A DNA stretch of 64,000 nucleotides from assembly GCF_023502325.1 (NCBI RefSeq), contig NZ_JAMFLZ010000001.1, positions 496,001 to 560,000 on the forward strand, read 5' to 3'. This DNA is from Wocania_A spongiicola. Lineage in GTDB: Bacteria > Bacteroidota > Bacteroidia > Flavobacteriales > Flavobacteriaceae. A model generated the notes under the pieces. That model was not told the origin of the DNA and made no database searches. It saw nothing but the letters and a program-made list of their open reading frames with translations. Both the position numbers and the translations under genes were made by a program. The stretch's first letter is position 1; each line of letters starts with the position of its first letter. Shown piece by piece: positions 44,992 to 53,451 of this stretch.

Positions 44992-46020
44992 ATCTTTAAA
45001 ATCCTCGCAGTTATCAAAAGATTCTAAACCTTTAAAGTGGTCTGTTTTTTTGAGTTTCTCTATTGTAAAATCATTTTGACTACAACTTGGAACTAAATTT
45101 AAACGGGTTAATCTTTTGGCTAAATATTCTTGTTCAAATTGTCCTGGAGTTGGTATAAAGAAGGCTTTTTTATTAAGCTTCGCTAAATCCATTATTGTAG
45201 TATAACCAGATCTAGCTATTACTAAAGCACTTTCATTTATAGTTTTTTCGAGTAATTCAGAAGTCATAAAATTATAAATAACCATGTTACCAATTCTTTT
45301 TCTGGCTTGTTTTTTTTCAAGTACACCTTTTACAAAAATAATTTTCCCATTATAGTTTTTTAATTCAACTAGTAACTTTTCTTCAAGCAAAGTTCGTTGT
45401 GGTTCAGGACCAGAAAGTATAACCAAAATATCATTTACTATGTTTAAGCTTTCTCTTTTAAACCTGCTTAAAGGACCAATATATTTTTTAGAAATCTTAA
45501 GCGAGTCGGCATGCCCTAATTTTCCACTTAAATTGGTGCTGTCTTCTATGTCTGGAACCCAGCAAATATCAAATTTGTGTATAAATTTTTGATGCATTTT
45601 TGTGCTTAACCATGTTGTGTTCCCACTTAAAACATTTAATTGATGCGTAATGAAAACAGATGGAATTTTTTTGCTGTATATACCCAATCGGTTATCTGAA
45701 ATAACTCCTGAAATATTATTATTTTCAATAACTTCTTTTAGTACTTTTTTTTCAGATTTAATAGCCTTAATAAGCTTTGGAGAATCTTTTAATAATTTCA
45801 ATTTAAAAAGCTTTCCACTTTTAGCATAAGTAATATTATACGATGGTAATTCAATAGAGGAAAGGTTAGGAAACTCCTTTTGTAAGAGTAACAAAGCATT
45901 TCCATCGCTTGCTAAAACGGGTTCAAAACCATAATCAATAAGAGCATTAATAATAGGGATGCATCTAGTAGCATGACCCAAACCCCAATTTAGCGGTGCT
46001 ATTAGTATTCGTTTTTTCAT
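44965..46020 (-). CDS. MurG/UGT-like (GT-B) glycosyltransferase
   Basis: 351 residues. N-terminal LIAPLNWGLGHATRCIPIINAL (4-25) and C-terminal VIARSGYTTIMDLAKLNKKAFFIPTPGQFEQEYLAKRL (about 274-311) are the acceptor and nucleotide-sugar sides of a GT28/GT1-like enzyme. No signal peptide. Donor and acceptor unknown; surface or lipid glycosylation is likely. The start codon is 9 bases from the end of structured element copy B, which forms its leader. 27-base overlap with the kinase gene at the 3' end. Confidence 0.85.
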   Translation of the reverse strand: MKKRILIAPLNWGLGHATRCIPIINALIDYGFEPVLASDGNALLLLQKEFPNLSSIELPSYNITYAKSGKLFKLKLLKDSPKLIKAIKSEKKVLKEVIENNNISGVISDNRLGIYSKKIPSVFITHQLNVLSGNTTWLSTKMHQKFIHKFDICWVPDIEDSTNLSGKLGHADSLKISKKYIGPLSRFKRESLNIVNDILVILSGPEPQRTLLEEKLLVELKNYNGKIIFVKGVLEKKQARKRIGNMVIYNFMTSELLEKTINESALVIARSGYTTIMDLAKLNKKAFFIPTPGQFEQEYLAKRLTRLNLVPSCSQNDFTIEKLKKTDHFKGLESFDNCEDFKDLFSLFERE

Positions 46021-46029
46021 TGTAATATT

Positions 46030-46192
46030 TTGGGCGTGCCTTTCGCGAACTCAAGTCGGGCTTTCCACTTTATCTTTTCTTGTGCAGAACTTGTTTCAGT
46101 ATTTCATCAAATGCGTAAATACATTATAATCATATTTTCAATCAACTGACCTTAGTCTGCACAAAAAAGGATGTCGTATCAATCCCTCACGC
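46030..46192 (-). repeat. Structured intergenic element, copy B
   Basis: Read on the minus strand it starts GCGTG and ends CACGCCCAAAATATTA. GCGTG/CACGC close the stem, and TTGTGCAGA (46080-46088) pairs with TCTGCACAA (46156-46164), a perfect 9-bp arm that extends with mismatches to about 17 bp. The loop between is about 65 bases, absent in copy A at 29602-29692. Shared blocks are listed there. Confidence 0.65.
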
Positions 46193-46270
46193 AAATTTTC
46201 ATTAAAATCAAAGATAAGCATATAAACACTCGCGTATATTTCCTTAATTTTACCAAAATTTTAAATAATA

Positions 46271-46948
46271 GTGGGAAGCAAAAATAAACTTAAAAGATTT
46301 AAAGAAAACGAAACCTTTACTAATGTGTTTCAACCAACAAGAGATGAGTTAGTAAACTCAAATTTCAATTTAAAAGGCAATTGGCAAAAAGCGGTTTTCA
46401 AAAACAATAATCCGTTAGTTTTAGAATTAGGGTGTGGCAAAGGAGAATACAGCGTAGCTTTAGCTCAAAAATATCCCAATAAAAATTTTATTGGAATAGA
46501 TATAAAGGGAGCTCGTTTTTGGAGAGGTGCAAAAACAGCTATTGAAGACGAAATAGAAAACGTAGCGTTTTTACGTACGCAAATTGAACTTATAGATTAT
46601 GCCTTTGCAGAAAACGAAGTTGATGAAATCTGGATTACCTTCCCCGATCCTCAAATAAAATACAAGCGTACAAAACATCGCATGACTAATGCGACCTTTT
46701 TAAAACGTTATAAAACCATTTTAAAACCAGAAGGCGTAGTTAATTTAAAAACCGATAGCGAGTTTATGCATGGTTATACACTTGGGCTGTTGCACGGAGC
46801 TGGACACGAGGTACTTTATGCAAACCATAATGTGTATAAACAAGAAGGGAGTCCAGAAGAAGTAACTAGCATTCAAACGTATTATGAATCACAATATTTA
46901 GAACAAAACAAACCAATTACGTATATTAGGTTTAAAATTAAAGGTTAG
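46271..46948 (+). CDS. trmB: tRNA (guanine-N7-)-methyltransferase
   Basis: 225 residues from a GTG start at 46271; no ATG is available in frame before MGSKNKLKRFKEN (GTG read as Met). SAM-dependent methylation of G46 in the variable loop. LELGCGKGEYSVALAQKYP (about 54-72) is the SAM motif; ITFPDPQIKYKRTKHRM (about 131-147) holds the catalytic residues. Its stop overlaps the start of the LysE-type gene by one base. Confidence 0.95.
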   Translation: MGSKNKLKRFKENETFTNVFQPTRDELVNSNFNLKGNWQKAVFKNNNPLVLELGCGKGEYSVALAQKYPNKNFIGIDIKGARFWRGAKTAIEDEIENVAFLRTQIELIDYAFAENEVDEIWITFPDPQIKYKRTKHRMTNATFLKRYKTILKPEGVVNLKTDSEFMHGYTLGLLHGAGHEVLYANHNVYKQEGSPEEVTSIQTYYESQYLEQNKPITYIRFKIKG

Positions 46949-47577
46949 TGGATATTACTTTTATCTTTTTTTTAGGATTATTTATAGCATTAGTTGGAGT
47001 TATTCCACCTGGCTTGTTAAATATGACGGCAGCCAAAATAAGCTTAAAAGAAGGGCATTCTAGGGGTATTGTATTTTCTATTGGTGTTTGTGTTATTGTA
47101 ATTGCCCAAACTTATATTGCTGCTATTTTCGCAAGATATTTAAGTAATCATCCTGAAGTTATAGATATTCTTCAGCGTGTAGCATTAGTTATTTTTATTT
47201 TAATCACAATTTATTTTTTGTTTATAGCTAAAAAGCAACCCAAACAGCAGATAGAACCTAAAATAAGAAGCAAGCACAGTCGTTTTTTTCAAGGCCTATT
47301 CTTGTCTTCAATAAATGTATTTCCTATACCATATCAAGCATACATGACTATTACTTTAGCCTCTTTCGGGTGGTTAAAATTCGATCAAATAAGTATTATA
47401 TCATATGTTGCAGGTGCAGCTTCTGGCACTTTTGTAATGCTATATATGTATATTTTCTTTTTTGATAAAATCAAGCAAAAGACGTTTACATCTCAAAGAA
47501 GTATGAATTATATTATTGGAGGCATTACAGGAGTGATTTCGATAATAACCCTTATAAACATCATTAAAGAATTGTAA
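46948..47577 (+). CDS. LysE/RhtB-type amino-acid exporter family protein
   Basis: 209 residues with six membrane spans. The N-terminal FFLGLFIALVGVIPPGLLNMTAAKISLKEGHSRGIVFSIG matches the LysE fold, with GVIPPG in place of the family's usual G-P-G loop. The start is GTG at 46948, sharing its G with the last base of the trmB TAG stop. The substrate is unknown. Downstream the alkyltransferase-like gene begins 1 base after the stop. Confidence 0.82.
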   Translation: MDITFIFFLGLFIALVGVIPPGLLNMTAAKISLKEGHSRGIVFSIGVCVIVIAQTYIAAIFARYLSNHPEVIDILQRVALVIFILITIYFLFIAKKQPKQQIEPKIRSKHSRFFQGLFLSSINVFPIPYQAYMTITLASFGWLKFDQISIISYVAGAASGTFVMLYMYIFFFDKIKQKTFTSQRSMNYIIGGITGVISIITLINIIKEL

Positions 47578-47578
47578 A

Positions 47579-47908
47579 ATGAAACCAGAAACTTTAAATT
47601 TTTTCGATAAAGTTTACGAAGTTGCTCGATTAATACCTTACGGAAAAGTAACAAGTTATGGAGCTATTGCAAGGTATTTAGGAGCTGCTAGAAGCGCGCG
47701 TATGGTTGGTTATGCTATGAATGGGTCTGGAGGTAAAGATGTACCTGCACATCGTGTTGTTAACAGGAAAGGCTTGTTAACTGGGAAGCATCATTTTGAC
47801 GGTACTAACTTAATGCAACAGCTTTTGGAAAGTGAAGGTATAGAAGTTGTTGATAATCAAATCCAGAACCTTGAAAGTGTATATTGGGATCCAAACGAAT
47901 TAAAGTAA
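47579..47908 (+). CDS. Alkyltransferase-like protein (MGMT family, PAHR)
   Basis: 109 residues, close to the size of ATL proteins. YGKVTSYGAIARYLG (about 21-35) and PAHRVVNRKG (about 60-69) are the MGMT helix-turn-helix and active-site loop, but the acceptor Cys of PCHR is Ala. ATL proteins bind O6-alkylguanine without transferring the group and flag the lesion for nucleotide excision repair. It begins 1 base after the LysE-type gene, so it shares that transcript. Confidence 0.9.
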   Translation: MKPETLNFFDKVYEVARLIPYGKVTSYGAIARYLGAARSARMVGYAMNGSGGKDVPAHRVVNRKGLLTGKHHFDGTNLMQQLLESEGIEVVDNQIQNLESVYWDPNELK

Positions 47909-47911
47909 TTA

Positions 47912-48301
47912 TTAGCTTGATTTAAAATTATGCTTTATAATAACAGGCTTTGTCTTTTTATTTGTAATAGTTAAAATTTTTGAAAGCAATTCTGTCTCAT
48001 TTTTAAAAAGAGATTGCTTTAAAAGTTGCATTTCTTGTTCCATGTGTTCTTTTATTTGCTTTTTAAGCCTATCTGTGAACGATAAATTGAACAGTTTTTT
48101 ATATAAAAAAGTGTGATTAGATAGGGTTACTTCACCATCACTAATACAAATAGATATTTTGTTTTTTCGATCTATTAAAAAATATTCGTCAGATATTGGA
48201 GATATTAGCTTTTTAATAGATTCATTACTAGAATAGTTTGATACAATATCAATAATGAATTTTGCATCTTCTTTCATTACTTTTTTCTTAAATGAAAACA
48301 T
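47912..48301 (-). CDS. Small hypothetical protein
   Basis: 129 residues, no signal peptide or span. The middle is beta-rich (EYFLIDRKNKISICISDGEVTLSNHTF, about 38-65) and the C-terminus helical and charged. I recognise no family. The layout, a short protein downstream of nothing and opposite the MGMT-like gene, resembles orphan flavobacterial proteins. It ends 3 bases from the stop of the ATL gene. Confidence 0.55.
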   Translation of the reverse strand: MFSFKKKVMKEDAKFIIDIVSNYSSNESIKKLISPISDEYFLIDRKNKISICISDGEVTLSNHTFLYKKLFNLSFTDRLKKQIKEHMEQEMQLLKQSLFKNETELLSKILTITNKKTKPVIIKHNFKSS

Positions 48302-48634
48302 CTTTTTTAATTTAATCTTGATTAAAAACCAAGAAGATTATATAGTGTTAAGAAACAATATCAATGCCAAAGTCACAGTAAGTGCTTCACACACAGTGTT
48401 TCAGCGTATTAAATTGCATTTTAGCTATTTAATCAATAAAATATTTGTTGAATTTTTTTTCATGTAGGATAATACTTCTTTCTTTTAAAATATTTAAAAA
48501 ATGCTTACCGTTAAAATGAATTTTTACTATATAAATAAACCCAATTACCACATAAATCATTTCAATTAAACCACTTTAAATTCTAAACAATTCACTGTAT
48601 ATTTGTACTTTAGAATAAATCTAAATTGAATATA
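48302..48634. other. Intergenic region upstream of the Mrp gene
   Basis: About 330 bases, very AT-rich. An open frame of 70 codons crosses part of it on the plus strand but has low-complexity hydrophobic sequence and no start context, so I did not call it. Only the -7 box at 48599 looks functional. Confidence 0.6.
48599..48606 (+). promoter_or_regulatory. Candidate -7 box for the Fe-S assembly operon
   Basis: TATATTTG ends 28 bases before the GTG at 48635. It would drive the Mrp and NifU-type genes. Confidence 0.45.
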
Positions 48635-49771
48635 GTGAAGTTAAATAAACAAGATATATTAAAAGCACTCGAATCTATTACCGTTCCTGGAGAAGGAATG
48701 AATATGATTGAGAGTAAAGCTGTAAAAAATGTTATCACTTTTGGAGACGAGGTTATAGTAGATATTACAATTACAAACCCAAGTTTACAAGCAAAAAAGC
48801 GTGTTGAGGTTGATATCCTTAAAACCATTCATGAGCAAGTATATGAGAAGGCCAAAATTACGGTTAATGTTAAGGTTGATGCGCCAGCAAAACCTAAAGC
48901 AAATGTTATAAAGGGTAATCCAATCCCTGGAATACAAAATATTGTAGCTGTTGCCTCTGGAAAAGGAGGTGTTGGGAAATCTACAGTTACTGCTAATTTA
49001 GCTGTGACTTTAGCTAAAATGGGGTTTAAAGTAGGTGTTTTAGATGCAGACATTTATGGACCATCGATTCCTATTATGTTTGATGTTGAAAGCGAACGAC
49101 CGTTGGCTGTAAACATTGAAGGAAAATCTAAAATGAAACCGGTAGAGAATTATGGTGTTAAGGTATTATCAATTGGATTTTTTACAAAACCTGATCAAGC
49201 CGTAGTTTGGCGAGGACCAATGGCGGCTAAGGCATTAAATCAAATGATTTTTGATGCGCATTGGGGAGAACTTGATTTTATGCTAATTGATTTACCACCA
49301 GGAACTGGCGATATTCATTTAAGCATTATGCAATCGCTTCCAATAACTGGCGCTGTTGTTGTTAGCACCCCTCAAAATGTAGCATTGGCTGATGCTAAAA
49401 AAGGAGTGGCTATGTTCCAACAAGACAGTATTAACGTGCCAGTTTTAGGTATTATAGAAAATATGGCTTATTTTACACCTGCAGAACTGCCTGATAATAA
49501 ATATTTTATCTTTGGAAAAGAAGGGGCACAAAACCTTTCGGAAGATTTAAAAGTACCCTTTTTAGGTGAGCTGCCATTAGTGCAAAGTATTCGTGAGGCA
49601 GGTGACGCTGGTCGTCCAGCAGCATTGCAAACGGCAACACCGTTAGAACAAGCTTTTGAGAAATTAACTCAAAATGTAGTAGAAGAAGTGGTAAGACGAA
49701 ATGACGATTTGCCTCCAACCGAAGCAATAAAAATTACAACAATGGCTGGATGTTCAGCAGTTAAAAAATAG
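48635..49771 (+). CDS. Mrp/NBP35-type Fe-S carrier ATPase
   Basis: 378 residues from GTG 48635, giving the family start MKLNKQDILKALE; a TTG three codons earlier is also open. N-terminal MIP18-like domain (1-85) then a P-loop ATPase with deviant Walker A VASGKGGVGKST (about 104-115), Walker B DFMLIDLPPGTGD (about 208-220). Carries and inserts Fe-S clusters. It is followed after 2 bases by a NifU-type gene, so the operon is coherent for cluster assembly. Confidence 0.93.
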   Translation: MKLNKQDILKALESITVPGEGMNMIESKAVKNVITFGDEVIVDITITNPSLQAKKRVEVDILKTIHEQVYEKAKITVNVKVDAPAKPKANVIKGNPIPGIQNIVAVASGKGGVGKSTVTANLAVTLAKMGFKVGVLDADIYGPSIPIMFDVESERPLAVNIEGKSKMKPVENYGVKVLSIGFFTKPDQAVVWRGPMAAKALNQMIFDAHWGELDFMLIDLPPGTGDIHLSIMQSLPITGAVVVSTPQNVALADAKKGVAMFQQDSINVPVLGIIENMAYFTPAELPDNKYFIFGKEGAQNLSEDLKVPFLGELPLVQSIREAGDAGRPAALQTATPLEQAFEKLTQNVVEEVVRRNDDLPPTEAIKITTMAGCSAVKK

Positions 49772-49773
49772 TT

Positions 49774-50016
49774 ATGACATCAGAAGAACTTAAATTAAAT
49801 GTGGAAAAAGCATTAGAAGAAATTCGTCCGTTTTTACAAAGTGATGGCGGTGATATTTCGCTACTAGCTATTGAAAACGACAACCTTGTTAAAGTGCAGC
49901 TTCAGGGCGCGTGTGTGGGTTGTAGTGTAAATCAAATGACACTTAAATCTGGTGTTGAGATGACGATAAAAAAATATGCACCTCAAATAGAACAAGTCAT
50001 TAATATTGATGCGTAA
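49774..50016 (+). CDS. NifU C-terminal-type Fe-S scaffold protein
   Basis: 80 residues, the NifU domain alone. VEKALEEIRPFLQSDGGDISLL and LQGACVGCSVNQMTLKSGVE (CxxC about 47-50) show it. Accepts or donates a [4Fe-4S] cluster. Starts 2 bases after the Mrp gene, so they are probably translated together. Confidence 0.94.
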   Translation: MTSEELKLNVEKALEEIRPFLQSDGGDISLLAIENDNLVKVQLQGACVGCSVNQMTLKSGVEMTIKKYAPQIEQVINIDA

Positions 50017-50079
50017 CCTTTCTTTTTTAATTCCTACTAAAATAATAGAGAAACTTATTTCTAAATAATTCAGAAAGCT

Positions 50080-50087
50080 TATTTTTG
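50080..50087 (+). promoter_or_regulatory. Candidate -7 box for the ferredoxin gene
   Basis: TATTTTTG, TAnnTTTG type, ends 48 bases before the ATG at 50136. Confidence 0.4.
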
Positions 50088-50135
50088 CGGCATAAATTGT
50101 GATATACGTTTATTAACGTAAGTATAAATTGAATC

Positions 50136-50468
50136 ATGGAACAAGACATAAATATAAAAATAACCGATAGAGATGGTGTAATACACGATGTAGTTGCGCC
50201 TACAGATATGGCAATGAATCTTATGGAAGTTGTAAGATCTTATGCGCTTGCACCAGAAGGAACTATTGGTATTTGTGGAGGAATGGCCATGTGTGCTTCG
50301 TGCCAATGCTATGTGAATTCAAATCACGAATTACCAGAAATGAGCGATGATGAAGAAGCAATGTTATCTGAAGCTTTTGATGTAAAAGATAATAGTCGTT
50401 TAGGTTGCCAAATACAAATGACCCCAAATATGGAAGGATTAGAGGTTGAATTAGCACCTGAAAGTTAA
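50136..50468 (+). CDS. [2Fe-2S] ferredoxin
   Basis: 110 residues. Cluster ligands are in GICGGMAMCASCQCYV (C-x5-C-x2-C, about 47-55) with a fourth Cys in SRLGCQIQM (about 91). Adrenodoxin-like acidic protein. It follows the Mrp-NifU pair by 119 bases, so likely works with them in Fe-S assembly or in electron supply to a reductase. Its stop overlaps the opposing GH18 gene by four bases. Confidence 0.92.
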   Translation: MEQDINIKITDRDGVIHDVVAPTDMAMNLMEVVRSYALAPEGTIGICGGMAMCASCQCYVNSNHELPEMSDDEEAMLSEAFDVKDNSRLGCQIQMTPNMEGLEVELAPES

Positions 50469-51664
50469 TTTTCACTCGCATTATAAATAGCATTTAAAAG
50501 GCTGTTTTTTTCTTTGACGTCATGCCCAAGTTGCCAAAACATTATACCGCCTAATCTATTCTTAATAGTATATTCAGTTTTAAGTTTAACAGACACAGTG
50601 TCATCATAAGTTATAAAAATACTGTCAGTTGCACTAAATAAATATGGAGCTTTTGCTATAGAATCCCAATACCTTTTATAATTATTATTGCTTTCGTATT
50701 TTTTTCTAATATCTCTATAAGAATCCGTTGCATGTGCTCCTTTATTAGCTTGATATAATCCATCATTAGCTGAAGATACTCCTTTCCAAGCTTTACCATA
50801 AAAAGCTGCGCCAATTACAATTTGCTTAGGATTTACACCTTGGGCGATGCAGTAATCAACAATCATTTCAGCAGAACCTGGCTCATATTCAACACCATAG
50901 CCGGCGCTCCTTTTTGTCATTTCTTCATAAAAATCAGAAACCAGCGAATCTTTTAAATGTTCATTTTTAATCCATCCTAAAGGCGTATGATGTCCAGTAA
51001 ATGGTGAATTCCCACTTATCTGATCATAAGTCATAATATTCATATAATCTACATACTTCATCACCTCTGTAGTTTCTATATTTTTATAATAAGGCTTCCA
51101 GCCAGCAGATGCAAAGGTTAGTGTTTGTTTTCTATCTAAAGTGTTTAAAGCTTGTCGGAGTTCTTTCATTAAAAAGGTAAAATTCTGCTTATCTTCTGGT
51201 CTTGCTTTAGTATTAGCAGCTGGAATACAAGGGTATTCCCAATCTATGTCCAAGCCATCTAATTCATATTCTTTAATAAATTTAACCACACTTTTTACAA
51301 ATTTCTTTCTGTTTTCGGGAGAGAAAGACATATCTGAAAACCCTTTAGAACCCCAACCGCCACAAGCAATCATAAACTTAAGATCTGGATGGTTTTTTCT
51401 TTGCTCTACCAATTGTTTAAGTTTCTTATCATGCTCTGCATTATTAAATTTCATTTCATTATCTATAACCTTAGTAAATGAATATATAATATGCGTTAAT
51501 TGGTTTAATGGAAGCGTTTCTGGTTTATAATCTTTCTCAGGTACATAATAAGCCATAACAGCAATATTATTCTCTTTTTGGCTGGTAGATTTTTTGCAAC
51601 TAAAACTATTTATGGTAATAGTAAAAATGATAATCAGAAAACAATAATTTTTTAAATATGCCAT
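50465..51664 (-). CDS. GH18 chitinase-like lipoprotein
   Basis: 399 residues. Lipoprotein signal with lipobox NSFSC (Cys 23). TIM-barrel GH18 with the catalytic motif LDGLDIDWEYP, the catalytic Glu at 143, and SFTKV, FMIACGGWG (sheet 3), YDQI and GGIMFWQLGHD (last strand) intact. Should cleave beta-1,4-GlcNAc polymers; substrate may be chitin or peptidoglycan-derived glycans. Outer-membrane anchored by inference. Upstream in the same direction is the metallophosphoesterase gene. Confidence 0.92.
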   Translation of the reverse strand: MAYLKNYCFLIIIFTITINSFSCKKSTSQKENNIAVMAYYVPEKDYKPETLPLNQLTHIIYSFTKVIDNEMKFNNAEHDKKLKQLVEQRKNHPDLKFMIACGGWGSKGFSDMSFSPENRKKFVKSVVKFIKEYELDGLDIDWEYPCIPAANTKARPEDKQNFTFLMKELRQALNTLDRKQTLTFASAGWKPYYKNIETTEVMKYVDYMNIMTYDQISGNSPFTGHHTPLGWIKNEHLKDSLVSDFYEEMTKRSAGYGVEYEPGSAEMIVDYCIAQGVNPKQIVIGAAFYGKAWKGVSSANDGLYQANKGAHATDSYRDIRKKYESNNNYKRYWDSIAKAPYLFSATDSIFITYDDTVSVKLKTEYTIKNRLGGIMFWQLGHDVKEKNSLLNAIYNASEN

Positions 51665-51686
51665 TTCGAATTTTTTATTAGTTGAT

Positions 51687-52586
51687 TTATTCTGTTTTAT
51701 AGTCTATTAATTTTATAGGACCTTCAAGGAGACTTCTTACTATTTGTAGTGTTCCATCTTCTTTAGTGGCTATTTGCCATTTAATAAGTGATATTTCGCC
51801 TTTTTCAATTTCAATACCAGTTATACTGCGAGGGTGTACACAGCTACCATCGTTAAAGAAAGCAATATCTCCAGGTTCAGGAAAACGTGGTCTATGCGTA
51901 TGCCCAACAATAGTTAACAAATTATTGTTTTCTGAAATCCATTTTTTTATTCTACGCTCAACTTTAATAAGTTCTTTGTAGTTTTTCGCAGGACTTGTTG
52001 GATCTGCAATCCCCATTACATTCAAAGGTTTCCAAAGAACGCGAACCATGAAACGACTCCATTTCCAAAACAGATAGTTCCACCAATCGGCTTGATGCCC
52101 ATGGGTTAAAAATAATTCTTGACCAGTTAAGCAATGCTTTAAAACTATAGCTTCGTGGTACTTTATATCTTTAAATAGCTCAACATCTTCTCCCGTTTTT
52201 GCATCAAAATAAGTTGATAAATGTTTTTTTACATAATCAGGATTTCTATAAACCATATCATGATTTCCCCATATCATATGTAACTTATCAGCCTTATGAA
52301 ACAATTTCATAAGCATATACACGTTTTTGTGAGCGTTTAATATGGAGGTAAATGATAGATTTTCCCATAGCTCATCACCATCACCAATCTCGCAATATTG
52401 AAAACCTTCAGCATAATAATGCTTTAAGGCATGAAAGTAAATATTTCTATTATTGGCAAAATCGTCAGCAAAGCTATTGTCTCCACGGTGACAATCACTA
52501 AAAAGAATAAATTTACTATCATCATCAAAATCAATGACATTCGCGTTTTTATAAGCGTAATCCAATCTTTTTTTAGCTGAAAACAT
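51687..52586 (-). CDS. Metallophosphoesterase
   Basis: 299 residues from ATG 52586 (a TTG six codons upstream is open). Calcineurin-like fold: FSDCHRGDN, YCEIGDGDELW, MIWGNHDMVYRNP, TIVGHTHRPRF, with all metal ligands in place. No signal peptide, so cytoplasmic. Substrate unknown; UDP-2,3-diacylglucosamine hydrolase is one alternative. It precedes the GH18 gene by 22 bases, probably the same transcript. Confidence 0.9.
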   Translation of the reverse strand: MFSAKKRLDYAYKNANVIDFDDDSKFILFSDCHRGDNSFADDFANNRNIYFHALKHYYAEGFQYCEIGDGDELWENLSFTSILNAHKNVYMLMKLFHKADKLHMIWGNHDMVYRNPDYVKKHLSTYFDAKTGEDVELFKDIKYHEAIVLKHCLTGQELFLTHGHQADWWNYLFWKWSRFMVRVLWKPLNVMGIADPTSPAKNYKELIKVERRIKKWISENNNLLTIVGHTHRPRFPEPGDIAFFNDGSCVHPRSITGIEIEKGEISLIKWQIATKEDGTLQIVRSLLEGPIKLIDYKTE

Positions 52587-52631
52587 AGGAGTAAATGTAA
52601 ACAAAAAAGCGTTTCAAATATAAACGCTGTA

Positions 52632-53357
52632 TTAATTTTTAAGTTTGTCTAAGGCAATTGGTAATAATCGTTCAACAAATTTTGAGTAAGCAAGTTTTGA
52701 AGGGTGAAGACCATCTGAAGCTACTAGGTTGCTATCCTGCAAGCCTTTTCTAGTTATATCTGTAATGTTTACATAAGTTAGGTTATTTGTGCCACAATAG
52801 TTTTTAGCAAAATCATTATATCTATCAATGTCTTTTGAAACATTTTGATTCCCATTACCAAATGGTGTATATGCATAGTCTGGAATAGAAATGATTATAA
52901 TGTCTTTTTTATTTCCTTTTACACATTCGATGGCTTTATTTGTAAGTTGAATGAATTCCTTTTTGTAAACATTAAAAGGTTTACCTTGATATTGATTGTT
53001 AACACCAATAAGCAAGGTCACCAAATCGTAATCTTTTGAAGGCTTTTCGGTATCTATCGCGGTGAGTAAGTTTGAGGTTGTCCATCCTGTTCTGGCTATA
53101 ATTTTTAATTTGAATTCCTTGCTAGACTCAAACTCTTGTTTTAAATTATCTTTTAATTGCTCAGGAAAACGGCAAGATTGGCAAACACTTTCTCCAATGG
53201 TGTAGCTATCACCCAAAGCTAATATTTTATATGTGTCTTGATTTTCAAATACTGATTGGTTTGGTTGAATTTCTTCTTGATTAAAAACAGATTTTTCAAC
53301 AGTGCAGCTTAAATTTATTGTAGTACAAATTACTATTAAATAAACAATCTTTTTCAT
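52632..53357 (-). CDS. SGNH/GDSL-hydrolase lipoprotein
   Basis: 241 residues from ATG 53357; the frame is open upstream to 53465 but the lipoprotein signal MKKIVYLIVICTTINLSC fixes the start. GDSL block I ILALGDSYTIGES (Ser nucleophile), block III GVNNQYQ and block V DGLHPSKLAYSKF (Asp/His) are all present. Esterase or acetyl-esterase activity is expected, possibly on polysaccharide acetyl groups. Outer-membrane anchor by inference. Confidence 0.9.
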   Translation of the reverse strand: MKKIVYLIVICTTINLSCTVEKSVFNQEEIQPNQSVFENQDTYKILALGDSYTIGESVCQSCRFPEQLKDNLKQEFESSKEFKLKIIARTGWTTSNLLTAIDTEKPSKDYDLVTLLIGVNNQYQGKPFNVYKKEFIQLTNKAIECVKGNKKDIIIISIPDYAYTPFGNGNQNVSKDIDRYNDFAKNYCGTNNLTYVNITDITRKGLQDSNLVASDGLHPSKLAYSKFVERLLPIALDKLKN

Positions 53358-53393
53358 TTTCAACTTTTTACATAAATATACGGATTTTATAAA

Positions 53394-53430
53394 ACAAAAA
53401 ATGCTCCTATAATCAAGGAGCATTTTTTGT
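53394..53430 (-). terminator. Terminator of the acyl-CoA dehydrogenase gene
   Basis: AAAATGCTCCT and AGGAGCATTTT form a perfect stem around a 7-base loop, T-rich on both flanks. It separates the acyl-CoA dehydrogenase stop (53452) from the SGNH gene. Confidence 0.85.
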
Positions 53431-53451
53431 TTTATGTTATTGCGAAAGGCT

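Noticed and set aside
46030..46192. A classical riboswitch before the glycosyltransferase gene
   Set aside because: A related copy lies at 29.6 kb between two converging genes, where a riboswitch could not act, so a dispersed element fits better.
48255..48467. 70-codon plus-strand frame over the start of a minus-strand gene
   Set aside because: It is rich in hydrophobic and Asn residues from AT-rich DNA, overlaps the hypothetical gene on the other strand and has no family look or promoter.
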